From Macrosoma leucophasiata (Eukaryota > Arthropoda > Insecta > Lepidoptera > Hedylidae): a DNA stretch of 64,000 bases. Location of the stretch: assembly GCA_036365455.1 (NCBI GenBank), contig JAWQUS010000011.1, positions 8,390,001 to 8,454,000 of the forward strand, given 5' to 3'. Every line of letters begins with the position of its first letter. Positions within the stretch are counted from its first letter, which is position 1. Positions 1-12,213 of the stretch are shown one piece after another. Both the position numbers and the translations under genes were made by a program. Under the pieces are notes generated by a model. It made no database searches. It was not told the DNA's origin and saw nothing but the letters and a program-made list of their open reading frames with translations.

Positions 1-93
1 GAATTAATGTTACGGTAGCTGGAGGGTTGCGTTGTTCGCTTAAGTCAGACCAGTGGAGTTATGCTGGTGGTATTCTATTTGTTAGTTTACTTT

Positions 94-725
94 AAAAAAA
101 ACCGGACAAGTATCGAGTTTGACTCGCGTGGTGAGGGTTCCGTAATTTAAATAAATATTTTCGAAAATATTACAGATTTAAAATGCAGGGATATAGCGGT
201 TACGGTGGCACCGGCAGGGGGGGTTATATTATTAAGAATTTTCGATTTAATTTGAATACTCAAACTTCTTACAGGTTTTCCAGTAATCTATAGGCAAAGA
301 ATTATTTTCCATTTTTTTCAAAATTTTAAATTCAGTAGGTTCGGAGATAGGGGGAGAATGGTCAATTTTCGTCGTTCTTCTTAAATAACTTCAAATTTGT
401 TTATGCAAAAATTATAAAAATATGTATCTGAGATGCTGACAACAACTTCTTTCATTTGATATGTCACACGACACAGTTTACGATTTTTTTTAAAATTTTC
501 TGATTTACTCAGAAAATGTTTAACCCTGTTTAAAATGTATTATTTTACTTGACGTGTTCATCTTTGGGTCACCAATTTACATATATTCATCAAATTTCAA
601 CTCAATCGGTCGAGTAGTTTCGGAGAAAATTGGCTGTGTCAGACGGACAGACAGACAGACAGACAGACGCACGAGTGATCCTATAAGGGTTCCATTTTTC
701 CTTTTAAGGTACGGAACCCTAAAAA
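94..725 (+). repeat. R1 element, subfamily a
   Basis: Starts AAAAACCGGACAAG, reaches GGGTTCCGTAATT, holds a GACA microsatellite near 648-668 and ends TACGGAACCCTAAAAA. A second copy at 7651-8284 matches it along its whole length. The inverted AGGGTTCCGTA ends suggest a non-autonomous transposon; I see no coding capacity. Confidence 0.8.
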
Positions 726-1744
726 CGATGAGTGTTAAACAAGTGATACATTCTCAATCGATTTCAATTAACATTCTCAAAACTTTACGAAGTCATGATT
801 AAATGAATAAATAGTTTTGTTATACTAATTTTACACGTGATTGAGTTCCGGTGATGATATACCAGATCACGTCACTACCACTAGATTACATTTGTGCATC
901 CTGTGACAAGTGATATAACTCGAGTTTTTATAATTTTTACATGGAGATGATCATAAAAAAACTACAATTTTTCTGGTTTATTTCTCGTCTTTCGATCTAC
1001 TACAGTTTCGGAGATAATTTTGTGCAAAGTTATATAATTCGCAAGATTTTTGCAAAACAATCTGAAGGTTGTACTGGCCCAACACTACGCCGCAGATATT
1101 TCAGCCGTTAGCTCACACAAAATTTGTGCATGCGGCTCTCAAACAACAAAATATAACCTTTTCCTTTTTTTTGTTTAGATCCTGAGGCAGACAGAAGGCC
1201 AGTATTATAGGCTCTTTAAAAGATCTCTCAATTCTATTATATCCGATTTTTCTCTTGTATCACATAATAATATCAGAGGAGGCACAGAACCTCAGACACT
1301 CTTTCTAAATAAAATGATTGTTTATGTATACAGCCCTACCACGGCAGTGTGAGTGAGGACAGACCTGTGATTTATTTAAATTAATGATTATAAGCGTTCC
1401 CTCGGAGCTACAATATGGGGTTCTTAAAAAATGGCGTCAGGACTGGCAGCGCGTTGGCGACGCCCCTGGTGTTGCAAATGTTCATAGGCGACGGTGACTA
1501 CTGTCTATCAGGTGGCCCGTCTGGTTATCGGTCAATCCTTTGACATAAAAAAAAACAGTCGTTAAAATTATGTTTTAATGTGGAAATGTTAGCATCGTCA
1601 ATATTGTAATATGATAATGTAATCTAAACAAGTTAACAAATGGTATGAAAGTGCTGCATAGATAATATATTATTACAATGTAAATATCCTATTTGTTAAC
1701 AATCATCAATCGGTAACTACTTTATTTTCGCCATAAACTATTTT
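726..1744. other. AT-rich stretch, no feature recognised
   Basis: No ORF of note, no match to the repeat families seen elsewhere in the window, and no convincing splice or promoter signals. Confidence 0.4.
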
Positions 1745-1856
1745 ATCTAAGTTAAATGGGATTGTCTGTTTGTAATATAAAAATAACAACTTTTTACTAA
1801 ATGTATATGTATGTATAAACGGTACATATGAGAAAAATAACACTTTTTACAATTAT

Positions 1857-1887
<31 letters not shown>

Positions 1888-2066
1888 TGGGTTGATCTCG
1901 GGAACGGCTGGTCCGATTTCGACGGGACTGTCACTGGCAGATAGCATTTATAATAAGGCGTAACTTAAGCTACTTTTATACTAGCTGCGCCAACGACTTC
2001 GACCTGGTAAATACTAAACAATCATTAATTCTCACGCGGAAGAAGTCGCGGGCAGAACTAGTTAAG
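1745..2066. mobile_element. R10 Helitron-like element
   Basis: Contains a GTCT microsatellite (about 1857-1882), the conserved stretch GACGGGACTGTCACTGGCAG, and then two facing ends of the type CTAGCTGCGCC...ACGACTTCG and GAAGTCGCGGGCAG...CTAG. Hairpin-plus-CTAG ends are typical of Helitrons. The same sequence recurs near 32.9, 44.4, 57.1 and 58.3 kb. Confidence 0.6.
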
Positions 2067-2576
2067 AAATAAAACCTATTCTCACCCATAAGACCCTGGC
2101 TTGTGTCTATTTTCAGTAGCATAGTTATATCTTATCAATATCCGTATATTCAATGTTATATGTATCCCATTTTTCTTTTCATCACACTAAAATACGTCAC
2201 AAATGTACAAAATAAGCTGAAAATATAATACACGTGTTACAGGTGGCACATACTGAACATGGAATTTTATGACATATTTTATGACAAACACGGTAATGTG
2301 ATGAGCTCCTGTCCAATTCAATACTTTGTAGCTTCGTATTATTTATCTAAATGACATAAAACAATGTCGCAATCTACCTCTATTCTCATTTCTATATCTA
2401 TCTATATGCTTACTTATTTGAAACCAAGCTTTATCGTTTTCAGAGCTGATCATATTGATCCTGTATTAAAAGTTGGTCGCATAATAATTCCTTAAAATTC
2501 CAGTTATTGCTTAAAATCATATTTGCATAGTGTTTTTGTCTAATTGCAGGTAATATTTTAGATGTGACGTAACGCT
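2067..2576. other. AT-rich stretch, no feature recognised
   Basis: No gene, RNA or repeat recognised. Confidence 0.4.
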
Positions 2577-2690
2577 TGTGTTCTCCGAAAGGGCAGGCAG
2601 AGATAAATATATATTCGAGCATACATGCAGACACCTACGATTCTCCGGTTAAGTGACGGCCCATGTAACAGGTGGCGAGCCTATTAATAT
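2577..2690 (-). repeat. SINE-b fragment (3' half)
   Basis: The sequence GGTTAAGTGACGGCCCATG and CAGGTGGCGAGCCT matches the distal half of the better-preserved SINE-b copies at 44.7 and 62.1 kb. The tRNA-like head is missing. Confidence 0.6.
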
Positions 2691-2695
2691 TTTTT

Positions 2696-2977
2696 TACTG
2701 GTGGTAGAGCTCCAGTGACGGAGCTCGCGGGCGTAGGCACCAACGCATTACCTAATTTACTTGCCGCTAAATGGTAGTGTTCAGCACTATCGTGTTCCGG
2801 TCAGGTGGTAATGTATGGCCCTGTTATTTCGGGCACAGAGGTATAACACTTTAGGCCTCAGGAGTGGTAACGCATCTGCATTTTGACCTTGTTCTTCGTG
2901 TGGGTGTCTATAGGCTGCAGTCATCACTTAACATCAATGTGATCTGCATGATTGTTTGCCACGTCCATAACATAAAA
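2696..2977 (+). repeat. R2 repeat, near full length
   Basis: Runs from ACTGGTGGTAGAGCTCCAG to CATAAAAA. It abuts the R1 element that follows, with the A-rich end shared by both. Confidence 0.85.
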
Positions 2978-3606
2978 ACCGGTCAAGTGCATATCGGGCC
3001 ACGCGCAGTGTAGGGTTCCTTCCGTAATTACAGAGTAAAAGATGTAATGAAAAAAATTAATAAATATTTTTTATGGAGTTGTTCGAATTTTTCTACTAAA
3101 ATACATTTGGTCGACTATTACTCGCAAACTTGCAAGGCCAACTTATGTCTGATAGTTTTCCTTTTAATTTCGTTATATGTAGCTACTATTGACGTAACGT
3201 TTGAGTTTCTAACAACAACCGTTTAGTTGGTAGGGAGGGGGGGACACTTGACTCTAACGAAAATTTGCACTTTAAAGCTGGATAACTCACGAACCGTTAA
3301 CTAAATTGAAAAATGATGTTAGCACACCCCTATCATTTTTAAAGACCTATCCAACGATACCCCACCCTATATGGAAATCGAAAATAAAAAAAATTCTCCG
3401 CGCGTTACAAGTAGCGAAGGTTACCCTAAATATTTTTTTTTATGTTTTTATTCTACCACTTTGTCGGCGTAATTAAGGTGAATACTTATGCCAAATTTCA
3501 TATGTCTAGTAATTATAGTTTTTGCGCTAAACCGCGGACGGACAGACAGACAGACGGACATGGCGAAACTATAAGGGTTCCAGGTTTACTACGGACCCCT
3601 ACAAAA
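2974..3606 (+). repeat. R1 element, subfamily b
   Basis: Starts AAAAACCGGTCAAGTGCA, then GGGCCACGCGCAGTGTAGGG, contains a GACA tract at about 3540-3556 and ends TACGGACCCCTA. Six more subfamily-b copies lie in the window. Confidence 0.8.
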
Positions 3607-3699
3607 AACAAAAAAATCCGGACACATTACCAAAATCCGAGGGTGCTTTTACGAAATTTTCTGAAAAATCCGAATTCAAATCCTTGGGGTAAAGGTTAA

Positions 3700-3797
3700 T
3701 ACCACTTTATCTCCTCTGTCTCCGAATCGGGGATCGAACCCAGGACCCTGGCGTAGCAGTTGTTCTCTGCTACTACTATACTACGGAGGTAGTTAAA
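3700..3797 (-). repeat. SINE-b head fragment
   Basis: Read on the minus strand it has an A-box-like TAGTATAGTAG region and a B-box GGGTTCGATCCC, the tRNA-like module of SINE-b. Confidence 0.6.
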
Positions 3798-5289
3798 TTG
3801 ATACTTTTAGATATGAATAAAACAAACAAAATAAAGGCAGACGAAGAAATAATCAAACAAAACGTACACAAGGTCAAACCTGAGACAGTAGCTTGAAATA
3901 TTAATGCAGTGCGAGACTTGAGCACTCAAGTCATAAAGTTTTTTTTTTATGTGACAGATAGTAGCACACCAATATGACTCACATTGATAGTAAGTGATTA
4001 CTAAAGCCCAACGACATCCACAAGAAATACTAATGTCTCAATACAGATTGTATAAAGTTTTAAATGTCACGAAAAGACAAAAAATATGGACTGCATTATT
4101 ATTGTAAAAATAACAGTGGTAGATACTTTTTTTCGGAAAAAAAACCTTTCGCTTTTTAAGACACTAATAACCCGACTTACTCTACCCCGTCTTTCGTGAA
4201 TTCCGAGATACGAGTTTATTTTTATACCGCGCGCATCGTCCTCCCCTCTCCGTTCTGTCAGTGTTCGGTTTACGAGAAGTTTCGAGAACACATTATTGAT
4301 ATACCTATAATTTTATTTTATTTAAAGAACAAGCATGTGTTAATGCGAAATAATATAAAACAATTATAATTTTGTTGTCCAAACGACCAGAAAAATATTA
4401 ATTTGAACCTAATATTTTTTTTTTATTTTTATTTTATTTTTATATGCAAAGATGAACCCCGAGTTGCGCGAATTATCCCTCTTGGAATTGGTCCCACCTA
4501 CCTATAGCGTAAGTCCGGGGTATTGCTGTATTAGATTTTAACATAAATCGTGTTTAAATCGCTTTTCACTTTCTCGAATGTAGGTACCTACTGTAGATAT
4601 CTGACTGTGCGTTGAAAAACACTATGCTGCTACTTCCTATAATTTACCTGAGGCCGTAAGACAACAGTCTTACGTAGCGCTCAGCGACCGCACCATGACT
4701 ATACTAGGTACTGCGAGTTCAAAGTGAACCACTATTAGCTTTGTCTCGTTTTTTCATTCGTGCTGTCATTTGAACAAAAGGAAATAAAATGTTGGCAGTA
4801 CCTTAACTGAATCGCATTACGTAGGTACGTAACGAACCACATAACTCCGCAGGTATGTTATTAAGGCAGGACCCGTATGCATTTGTGTCTTCAGTATTCC
4901 ACGTTGTTGGATAGGAAACCTATCATTGTGAGAAATTATTATAAGTGTAGTTAACTATTACTCACCTTATATCACCTTTTTGTAGTGAAACTTCCTCGAA
5001 CACTATCTTAATCCGATCTTTTGGTCTGAAAATAGAAACAGCACTTCTTAATTATATTCTGTAAGGAAACTCTTATATATATTATGTTCAAAAAATTGTT
5101 TGCAGCTGCTTTCATGTTAAGACTGAAATATATCTATTATCATTTTCTCTATTTGAGCAGTCCTAAGAAATCGAATCAATAATCTAGGAAAAAGAATCGA
5201 CCAAACCCGAAAAAATATGTCAATACTCACAAACAAATGGTAAATACAAATGGTAATTTAGGAGACTATTATACCGATTAAGATCACTC
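3798..5289. other. AT-rich stretch, little recognised
   Basis: Apart from a SINE-c tail near 4326-4378 nothing could be assigned. A minus-strand ORF of 74 codons near 4067-4291 has no recognisable motif and I treat it as chance. Confidence 0.4.
4326..4378 (+). repeat. SINE-c tail fragment
   Basis: Contains ACAAGCATGTGTTAATGCGA and AATAATATAAAACAATTAT, the 3' tail found behind the tRNA-like module at 61.4 kb and, inverted, at 57.7 kb. Confidence 0.65.
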
Positions 5290-5737
5290 TCATATTGCAT
5301 CTGCACAGATGTCTCTAGGATTTGGGTATAACGCCATTAATGGCATAGCTACTTGCAGAGGAACAAAGAGACTTAGAAAAAGCTGTTGATTCGGATGTAT
5401 TGAGATGTAGGTATCCAGAACTACAAATTCGGATTCTTTCTCTAAAAAATATTTTAGAGCTGAAAACGCGTCGTCGACTGTTCTGGGCAATGATGTTTTA
5501 TTTATAAGCTCATTGGTTCTGGGTGTTTCAAACTTTCAAATGTCCATACGCGACCGTCATTATCAGTGAGATGTTCTGCCAGTATTTTTGGAAAGTTATT
5601 GAGATAGAAAAATAGAATTTGTTGAGTTTCGATATTTTGTTTTCATACAACTCATGCAAAATGTTTAAAATTAAACTTGTGTCCTTGGACAAAACATTAG
5701 GATGTTTCATTTTCAAAAGACAACGCTTTGTTGGCAT
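5290..5737 (-). pseudogene. decayed ORF of unknown protein
   Basis: Read on the minus strand this region gives a chain of coding-looking segments in shifted frames. From 5737 it reads KHPNVLSKDTSLILNILHEL. After a frame change it reads KILAEHLTDNDGRVWTFESL followed by KHPEPMSL and a stop. After another shift it reads LPRTVDDAFSALKYFLEKES and ends with ALYPNPRDICADAI and a stop at 5290. The composition is protein-like, with aromatic and acidic patterning, and the breaks look like single-base shifts. I therefore infer a decayed gene or a captured coding fragment. I do not recognise the family. It lies 360 bp downstream of the CUB exon on the same strand but does not resemble CUB sequence. Confidence 0.4.
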
Positions 5738-6095
5738 TTATTTCTAACTTCATATGATGACTTAGGTGTTATGTCTTCCGTGCATCAGATTGACTTAATC
5801 AATTTTAATTTCGTTTGCTTGGTAGAATGACTGGGCAAGTATCCGGTGGTCGCGGGTTTAATTGAGTCTTGCCAGAAGTCAAATTATTCATTCCAGGTCT
5901 TGACTAAAATATTTTCATTCACATGTGTTGTTGCGAAATTTGTATTTTAAAATATAACAATAATTATATAATTAGTAAAACTATTTTCTACAAAACTAAG
6001 ACATATTGGACAGATAACTAAAATATACACTGGACTGTTTTTGCCATTAAACATCAAACTGGATCAAAAAATATTAGAAAAATAATGATTAATAC

Positions 6096-6252
6096 CTGGC
6101 ATGGAAATGATACGAGCACCGCACATTGTTCGGATAAATGGACGGGTATCGAGGACTATACAGACGTCCGTGCGTTGGCCGGTTACCGGATCTGCTGAAC
6201 TGGTAGTCGCATTCTGTGCCGGGTATCCGGACGCCGTCCGTTTCGAATAGAC
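6096..6252 (-). CDS. CUB-domain protein, internal exon
   Basis: A 157-nt exon of an extracellular CUB-domain protein. On the minus strand a pyrimidine-rich acceptor (TTTTCACCTCTACAG) precedes it and a GTATTA donor follows CCATGCCAG. It enters in phase 1 and leaves in phase 2. The peptide contains IPGTECDYQF, then GRLYSPRYPSIYPNNVRCSY. That is the start of a CUB fold: first Cys, G-x-x-x-SPxYPxxYPxN, second Cys, then an aromatic residue. The exon is clearly less AT-rich than its surroundings. No other exon of this gene was found, so introns must be long or the rest lies outside the window. CUB proteins act in secreted or membrane-bound complexes. The sequence reminds me of neuropilin/tolloid-like or suppressor-of-lurcher-type receptor-associated proteins, but one exon cannot decide this. 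Confidence 0.8.
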
Positions 6253-6324
6253 CTGTAGAGGTGAAAATCGCATCTATAAACATTTGCCCACGGCTACGTT
6301 TATAAAACTCGTAATATACTCTAA

Positions 6325-6470
6325 CCCCCTTATTCATAAACGTATTTTAGCTAAAGTGTTGCTAATTTCTCCTTTGTCTTTTTCTATCCTGCACATAGGT
6401 ATGACAATGCAACTGACAAAGACAAAGCATTCTATAGCTAAAACGTGTCTAACGTTTATGAATAAGGGGG
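6325..6470. mobile_element. 146-bp MITE with inverted ends
   Basis: CCCCCTTATTCATAAACG at 6325-6342 is the exact reverse complement of 6453-6470. Inner TAGCTAAA/TTTAGCTA blocks extend the similarity. No coding capacity. It sits 72 bp upstream of the CUB exon, in the preceding intron. Confidence 0.8.
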
Positions 6471-6494
6471 ATAAACATTAATTTCCTATTTAAA

Positions 6495-7480
6495 ATAGGT
6501 ATAATCTATACTTATAATAAAACTGTAGAAATGTAAATTCTGTACATCGAAAATATTGAAAAAATAAATACCAGGGGATGTTACTATATCGATACCGAAC
6601 CCAAATATGTGATTAGAAAATTTTTTGTCCGTCTGTCTGTCTGTCTGTCTGTTTGTTCAAGCATCACAGAAAAACTACCGGTCCGATTACAATGAAACTT
6701 GGTACGATTATACCTACTTTAACCTTTGGCGCACAACACTGGGTACTTTTTATCCCGGAAAATGTCTGTTTGTCTGTGTGTTTGTGCACGCTAATATCAG
6801 AAACGGCTTATTGGATTTGCGGTTTTCACTAATATATTGTGGTAAGTTTCAGTTAACATTTTGTGTTTGTTTAATGTGAATTGGTTCAGAAATAAAAAAG
6901 TTATGTCAATTTAAAGAATCATATCGAATATTTTTAAGCTATTCTGTATCTTAGTTCTATCCATTAGGGGGTGTCGTACCTAAAAGGTAAAAACGGACCC
7001 TACGGATTACTAATCCTCCGCTGTCTGTCTGTCTGTCCATCCGTCCGTCTATCTGTCACCAGCCTGTATCTCATAAATAGTGATAGCTAGAAAGCTAACA
7101 TTTTCACAAATTATGTATTTCTGATTCCGCTATAAAGGCAAAATTAATTACTAAAAATAAGAAAATGAAAATCTTAAGGGATCCAAGGGGGCATACAATA
7201 AACGTGTTTTTTTTCGTATATTTTTTGCTCGATAATAATAACGGTAGCAAGTAGACGCTTAAAATTTTTAGACACACAGAATTTTAGGTCTTATGCTGTA
7301 TATTACCTTCCATAATAAATCTATATACTTATATAAAAATCAGTTGCTGGACCGATTTGGCTAATTTTGGTTTAGAATGATTTTGGAAGTCCAGGGAAGG
7401 TTTAAAAGGTGGGAAAAAATTCGGATAGTTACCGGGAAAACCCTAAAAACAGCCCGTTTCTTTTTCCCATACAAACGTTT
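6495..7480. repeat. cluster of repeat pieces with GTCT tracts
   Basis: GTCT microsatellites at about 6630-6653 and 7020-7040 are embedded in transposon-like sequence such as GAAAAACTACCGGTCCGATT. From about 7320 the stretch TGGACCGATTTGGCTAATTT is inverted relative to the Helitron-like piece at 33.3 kb. Boundaries are uncertain. Confidence 0.5.
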
Positions 7481-7650
7481 TCTTACTAAAACGTAGAGTC
7501 AATTTGAGCTTTAAAGCTATTATATAAGGTTCATATTAAATTATAAGCACTCACTGTTGTCTAAGCAATGTAGTTGTGTTCCTAACGTCAAACCAGGGTG
7601 ATGGTTCGATTCAGGAGAATTTTGACCTCGACTTTAAAATAGGTAGGAAC

Positions 7651-8284
7651 AAAAACTGGACAAGTGCGAGTTCGACTCGCGTGGTGAGGGTTCCGTAATT
7701 TAAATAAATATTTTCGAAAACATTACAGATTTAAAATGCAGGGACATAGCGGTTACGGTGGTACCGGCAGGGGGGGTTATATTGTTAAGAATTTTCGATT
7801 TAATTTGAATACTCAAACTTCTTATAGGTTTTCCAGTAATCTATAGGCAAAGAACTATTTTCCACATTTTTTTCATAACTTTAAGTTCAGTAGTTTCGGA
7901 GATAGGGGGGGGGGGGAGGAATGGTCAATTTTCGTCGTTTTTCTTAAATAACTTCAAATTTGTTTATGCAAAAATTATAAAAAAAAAAATATCTGAAATG
8001 CTGACAACAACCTATTTCATTTGATGTGTCACACGACACAGTTCACGAATTTTTGAAAAAAAAATCTGATTTACCAACCGGAAGTGGCCCCCCTGTTTAT
8101 TTTACTTGACGTTTTCATCTTTGGGTCACCAATTTACATATATTCATCAAATTTCAACTCAATCGGTTTAGTAGTTTCGGAGCAAATTGGCTGTGACAGA
8201 CGGACAGACAGACAGACAGACAGACGCACGAGTGATCCTATAAGGGTTCCTTTTTGTTCCTTTAAGGTACGGAACCCTAAAAAA
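7651..8284 (+). repeat. R1 element, subfamily a
   Basis: Second copy of the 94-725 element: AAAAACTGGACAAGTGCGAG to TACGGAACCCTAAAAA. It includes an expanded G run near 7906-7917 and a GACA tract near 8200-8224. Confidence 0.8.
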
Positions 8285-10776
8285 CTACCAAATTATTTTT
8301 TTTTGACAGGATGAAGACTGTCGGGTCCACTAGTATAAATATTAGATTTTTAAATTATAAGAAAAAAGCTCAAAAACAATGTTTTGTAATTCAGGGATTG
8401 CTGGTAATGTATTGTCCCGCAATTTTTGTCACATAGGAAAAACGAATGAGGCCAGTGGTGGCAACTCTTTATGTTGGTTTGTTATCTTCATTACAAAAAA
8501 ATATTTGTAGTTACGTTAACTCCCATTCAATAGCGTAGACTTAGGTGTGATAATAATATGGCACTATTGTGATTTGGTCATAGTAAAATACGGTCCAATC
8601 AACGTATATAATACGGCACAGTCAAGCCGCAGGAGTAGCAAACCAGCTGCATGTGGACTTCACTATTATTATTAACGAATAACAAAAAGTCTTACTTGAT
8701 ATACGATGCGAGTATTTTTCGTATTGTATAAACAAAGAAACAAAGTCACAGTAGTGATTGTATTACGAACGGCTTAAGTCTAACCTAAGTTAAGGCTTAA
8801 GTCTGACCTTAAAATGTCATTATTTACCTTAATGAACAATCACTTAGAGACCAAAAAATATAAACTGTGTTCCGTAACGTTATGTTTAAAATTATACTAT
8901 AGGGAGGTAAACATAAACTTTTTTTTTAAATAAAATAGACACGGGAGCTTCAAATCTGACGATATTCTAAACAAACCGGACGGATAGCCAGGTAAAATGC
9001 TCATTTCATTGTTGCTCATCCCAGCCAGTATAAAACGGGATAGTAATATTAAATTACGATCCGGTTTCTAGGTTAATTGGCTCGAATGTTAACATAGTAA
9101 GTCTATAAAGCAGATAAACCTTGTTGTATCGTCGCGAAGAGTTAGTTGCACCAACTAACTGTAACCTGGGCCTAACTAGCCACCAAATCTATGATCAAGC
9201 TTATTAAATATTGTCGCGAATAAAGACGCGAGTAGGTTTTCAAATTAGTTGTCTGGTCTCGTCTTCCGTGGTATTAAGCAATTCTTGCTATTTCAAAAGA
9301 AATTCCTAGCCAATAAAGTGTGGCGTCAAAATATACTCTAAGCTTAAGCGCTTCATAAACGCGTCATGCTGTAGAATGGGAAAAGCCCCTAAACCTTAAC
9401 TATAAGGCGACTTCACATTACATTATACTCGTGGAATGTTATTATGTATGGAAATATCAAATTTAATAAGCGCGGTGAGGTGTGTCACTCGCCTCTTTGT
9501 ATATGTCATATAACTTGTTTTGATCTGTCATTTAATCTTACCCGTTTAAAGAAATGTTGGTTAAACTGGGGCAAATATCACTACACGTATAATATAATAT
9601 GTATAATGGAACGCATGTTACTATGAAATGCGGTATGAATTATTTAAAAATCTCCCTCCCTGGGTCGACCGACCTCTCTGTATGTTATATTATGCTAAAT
9701 ACCTGGGATATTCGCACATAAACTTTGATACTTATTATTGTCTTGTGAGTCACATGACTTTTACGTTTATCGTTAAAGATGATTTGTTCGTTCTTCATTA
9801 CAAATGAGAGCTATTGTTTAAAATACCTTAATACTAGGATCGCTGTTTAAAAAAGACCAGACTAAGATTAAATTAAAAATAAAATAGTTTGGTGGAACCA
9901 ACCCATTTTAGTATCGCGCTCCAAAATATTACATACATAAATAATATGTGACATTCATAATAGTAGAGAATGTGGTATAGAACAAAGAACATGTAATTGC
10001 AGTGCGATAATTCTCAGACAGATATTCTAATGCTAACAATGTTTTAAGGACATGATTATCACAGTTATTATACTAACACCAATAAACGTAGTTATACTCG
10101 TACAGGCAACATTACGAAATAGTGCAGCTGTGTTTTTTTATTATTTCACGTACTGAGAACGTTGAATGATTAGGAATAGGAATAGGTATGTTATATAAAC
10201 ACGCTACATTAAATAACTCTTACAAAGAAATTACTTTACTTTCTACGAATGATGATTAATTGCTACTTTTGAAGTCATTAGCGTTTTCTCTGGAAAGGAG
10301 ATGTTGCGAGCTAGGCTCTGGTTCGTACATGTCCTCAAAAAATGGGTAAATTAAAGAAGAATCTGAAAAAAAAACTGTGTCTTACTAGAGCATCACGTTT
10401 AATAAAAAACAACAATGTATCAAATCGATCAATTTAAAGAAGTTCCGATGATTTTTTAAAATTGGAAATTGATTAGTATAGTATTAACACATAAAATCGA
10501 TAACGATGGTATTTAGATATCATTACTTTTTTCTGCAAGTACTATATAATCAAAAAAACAATTTAAAAAATGAAAATGTCAAAATGACATCGCCCGCCAT
10601 ATTCGCCATGTTGGTTTTGAGTTGCAATTCTAAATGCAAATACTGTTTTGTAACTGCAAACAAAGCTAAATAAGTGAAAATATGCAGTAAAAAACGTTTT
10701 TATATTGATTTTGCCTGTTAATGATATTGTGTACAATACATGGCCGGAGGTCCATACATTTTTGCAACATCTCCTT
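8285..10776. other. 2.5 kb without recognised features
   Basis: AT-rich, no ORF above about 60 codons with recognisable content and no member of the repeat families. Near 10590-10615 a short GC-richer patch (GACATCGCCCGCCATATTCG, then CCATGTTGG) resembles an insect 5' leader, but no exon could be attached. Confidence 0.4.
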
Positions 10777-10780
10777 TAAC

Positions 10781-10990
10781 GACCCGGTTAGTCGAGCGGT
10801 GTGAGACGACGGTTTGATTCGAAAGGGTCATGGGTTCGATCCCCGCACCGAAACAAATATTTATATGGTCAACAGATTTGTTTCGGGTCTGGGTGTTTGT
10901 GTGTTGTGTGTATACAACGGCACCCACGACACAGGTTTGTGTGTGTGTCTCACACCTAGTGTGAGACTGTGAGAGAAGGTGTAAAAAATT
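10781..10990 (+). repeat. SINE-a copy
   Basis: tRNA-like head GACCCGGTTAGTCGAGCGGT with B-box GGGTTCGATCCCCGC, then the body motif TTTCGGGTCTGGGTGTTTGT and TACAACGGCACCCACGACAC. Three further copies lie in the window. Confidence 0.8.
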
Positions 10991-11175
10991 TCAGGTGATA
11001 GGGTAGGGCATTACTTTTTTACCTGTACTTTTTGGACTTGCCGGAATATGGCTATGCCGTAAATAAATAAAATCATATCGATGCTGTAAAATTATATCTC
11101 AACAAGCTTTTGCACGCGTTATGTACTTTAGTTATCAGGGAATATATTTGACATTTGACTCTGATTGATATTTGT

Positions 11176-11385
11176 CGACCCGGTCAGTTCAGCGGTGTGA
11201 GATGACCGTTTGATTCGAAGGGTCGCGGGTTCGATCCCCGCCCCGGGATAAATATTTGTATGGCCCACAGATATTTGTTTCGGGTGTGGGTGTTCGTGTT
11301 TGCGCTGTATGTGTACAACTACACCCACGATACAGGTTTATACCTACTCTGAGGCTGTGAGTGTAAGCGTATTTATTTGTATTGA
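11176..11385 (+). repeat. SINE-a copy
   Basis: Head GACCCGGTCAGTTCAGCGG, B-box GGGTTCGATCCCCGC, then the same body as the copy 400 bp upstream. This is the copy with the most canonical A and B boxes. Confidence 0.8.
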
Positions 11386-11529
11386 ATATGTTTTAATTAA
11401 CCTCCGTTATAAATTGTGGCATGTGAATTTGTGTGTGTAGCGAAGTACTGTAGTAAACTGATACCTTTTGTTGTACCTTCTCTGGTATAAACAACATTAT
11501 TTACCAGTTTTGAAGTTGGTGCTATAATG

Positions 11530-11760
11530 AACAAGCTTCAGTCGGGCAACCCTAACTCCCCGACCCAAAGAGTGGGCTTAGTGCTGGGATTTTTCCTAGT
11601 TTTGGAAGTTTCCCAGTGATTCAAAGTCCACCCGAACTTGGTAATGTGATCGGAGATGCCAGTTAGACTCGTCATCTCTTACATATGACGCAATGTTGGC
11701 CTGATTCGTGGGTGTATGTATGTATCCTTGAATGTATACCTACCTCTGCTCCTTCAATGA
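11530..11760 (+). repeat. SINE-b-like copy, diverged
   Basis: GGAAGTTTCCCAGTGATTC, then TAATGTGATCGGAGATGCC and CCTACCTCTGCTCCTTC parallel the body of SINE-b copies. The head is unrecognisable. Confidence 0.5.
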
Positions 11761-11872
11761 ATACAGGCGTAAAGTTACGTTTTTTGTACTTTTTACTCTT
11801 TAGAGTAAAAAAGTACAAAAAAGAGAGTTTTAGAGTTAAGTAAAAATACACATGAAACTCTAAAACTTCTAC

Positions 11873-12152
11873 TTTTTTTATGTAATGAATGTGGCAAACA
11901 AGCATGCAGTTCACATTGATGTCAAGTGAAGACTGCAGCCTATAGATACCCATACAAAGACCAAGGTCAAAGTGCAGATGCGTTACCACTCCTGATGCCT
12001 AAGGTGTTACGCCTCTGTGCCGGAAATAACAGGGTCGTACATTACCACTTGACCGGAACACGATAGTGCTGAACACTACCATTTAGCGGCAAGTATATAA
12101 GGTAATGCGGTGCCTATTCCCGCGAGCTTCGTCACTGAAGCTCTACCACCCG
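11873..12152 (-). repeat. R2 repeat, near full length
   Basis: T-rich end, then GCAAACAAGCATGCAGTTCA through GAAGCTCTACCACCCGT. Inverted relative to the ACTGGTGGTAGAG reference orientation. Confidence 0.85.
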
Positions 12153-12213
12153 TAAAAATAACTATCGGTAAAGAACTTCTACTAAAGAATTATTGGATCT
12201 TAAACGTGAATAT

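Noticed and set aside
554..802. 82-codon ORF across a GACA tract, and similar ORFs at 3442, 8084 and 63052-63527
   Set aside because: They lie inside R1 elements, run through the microsatellite (repeated Thr-Asp-Arg-Gln) and differ between copies.
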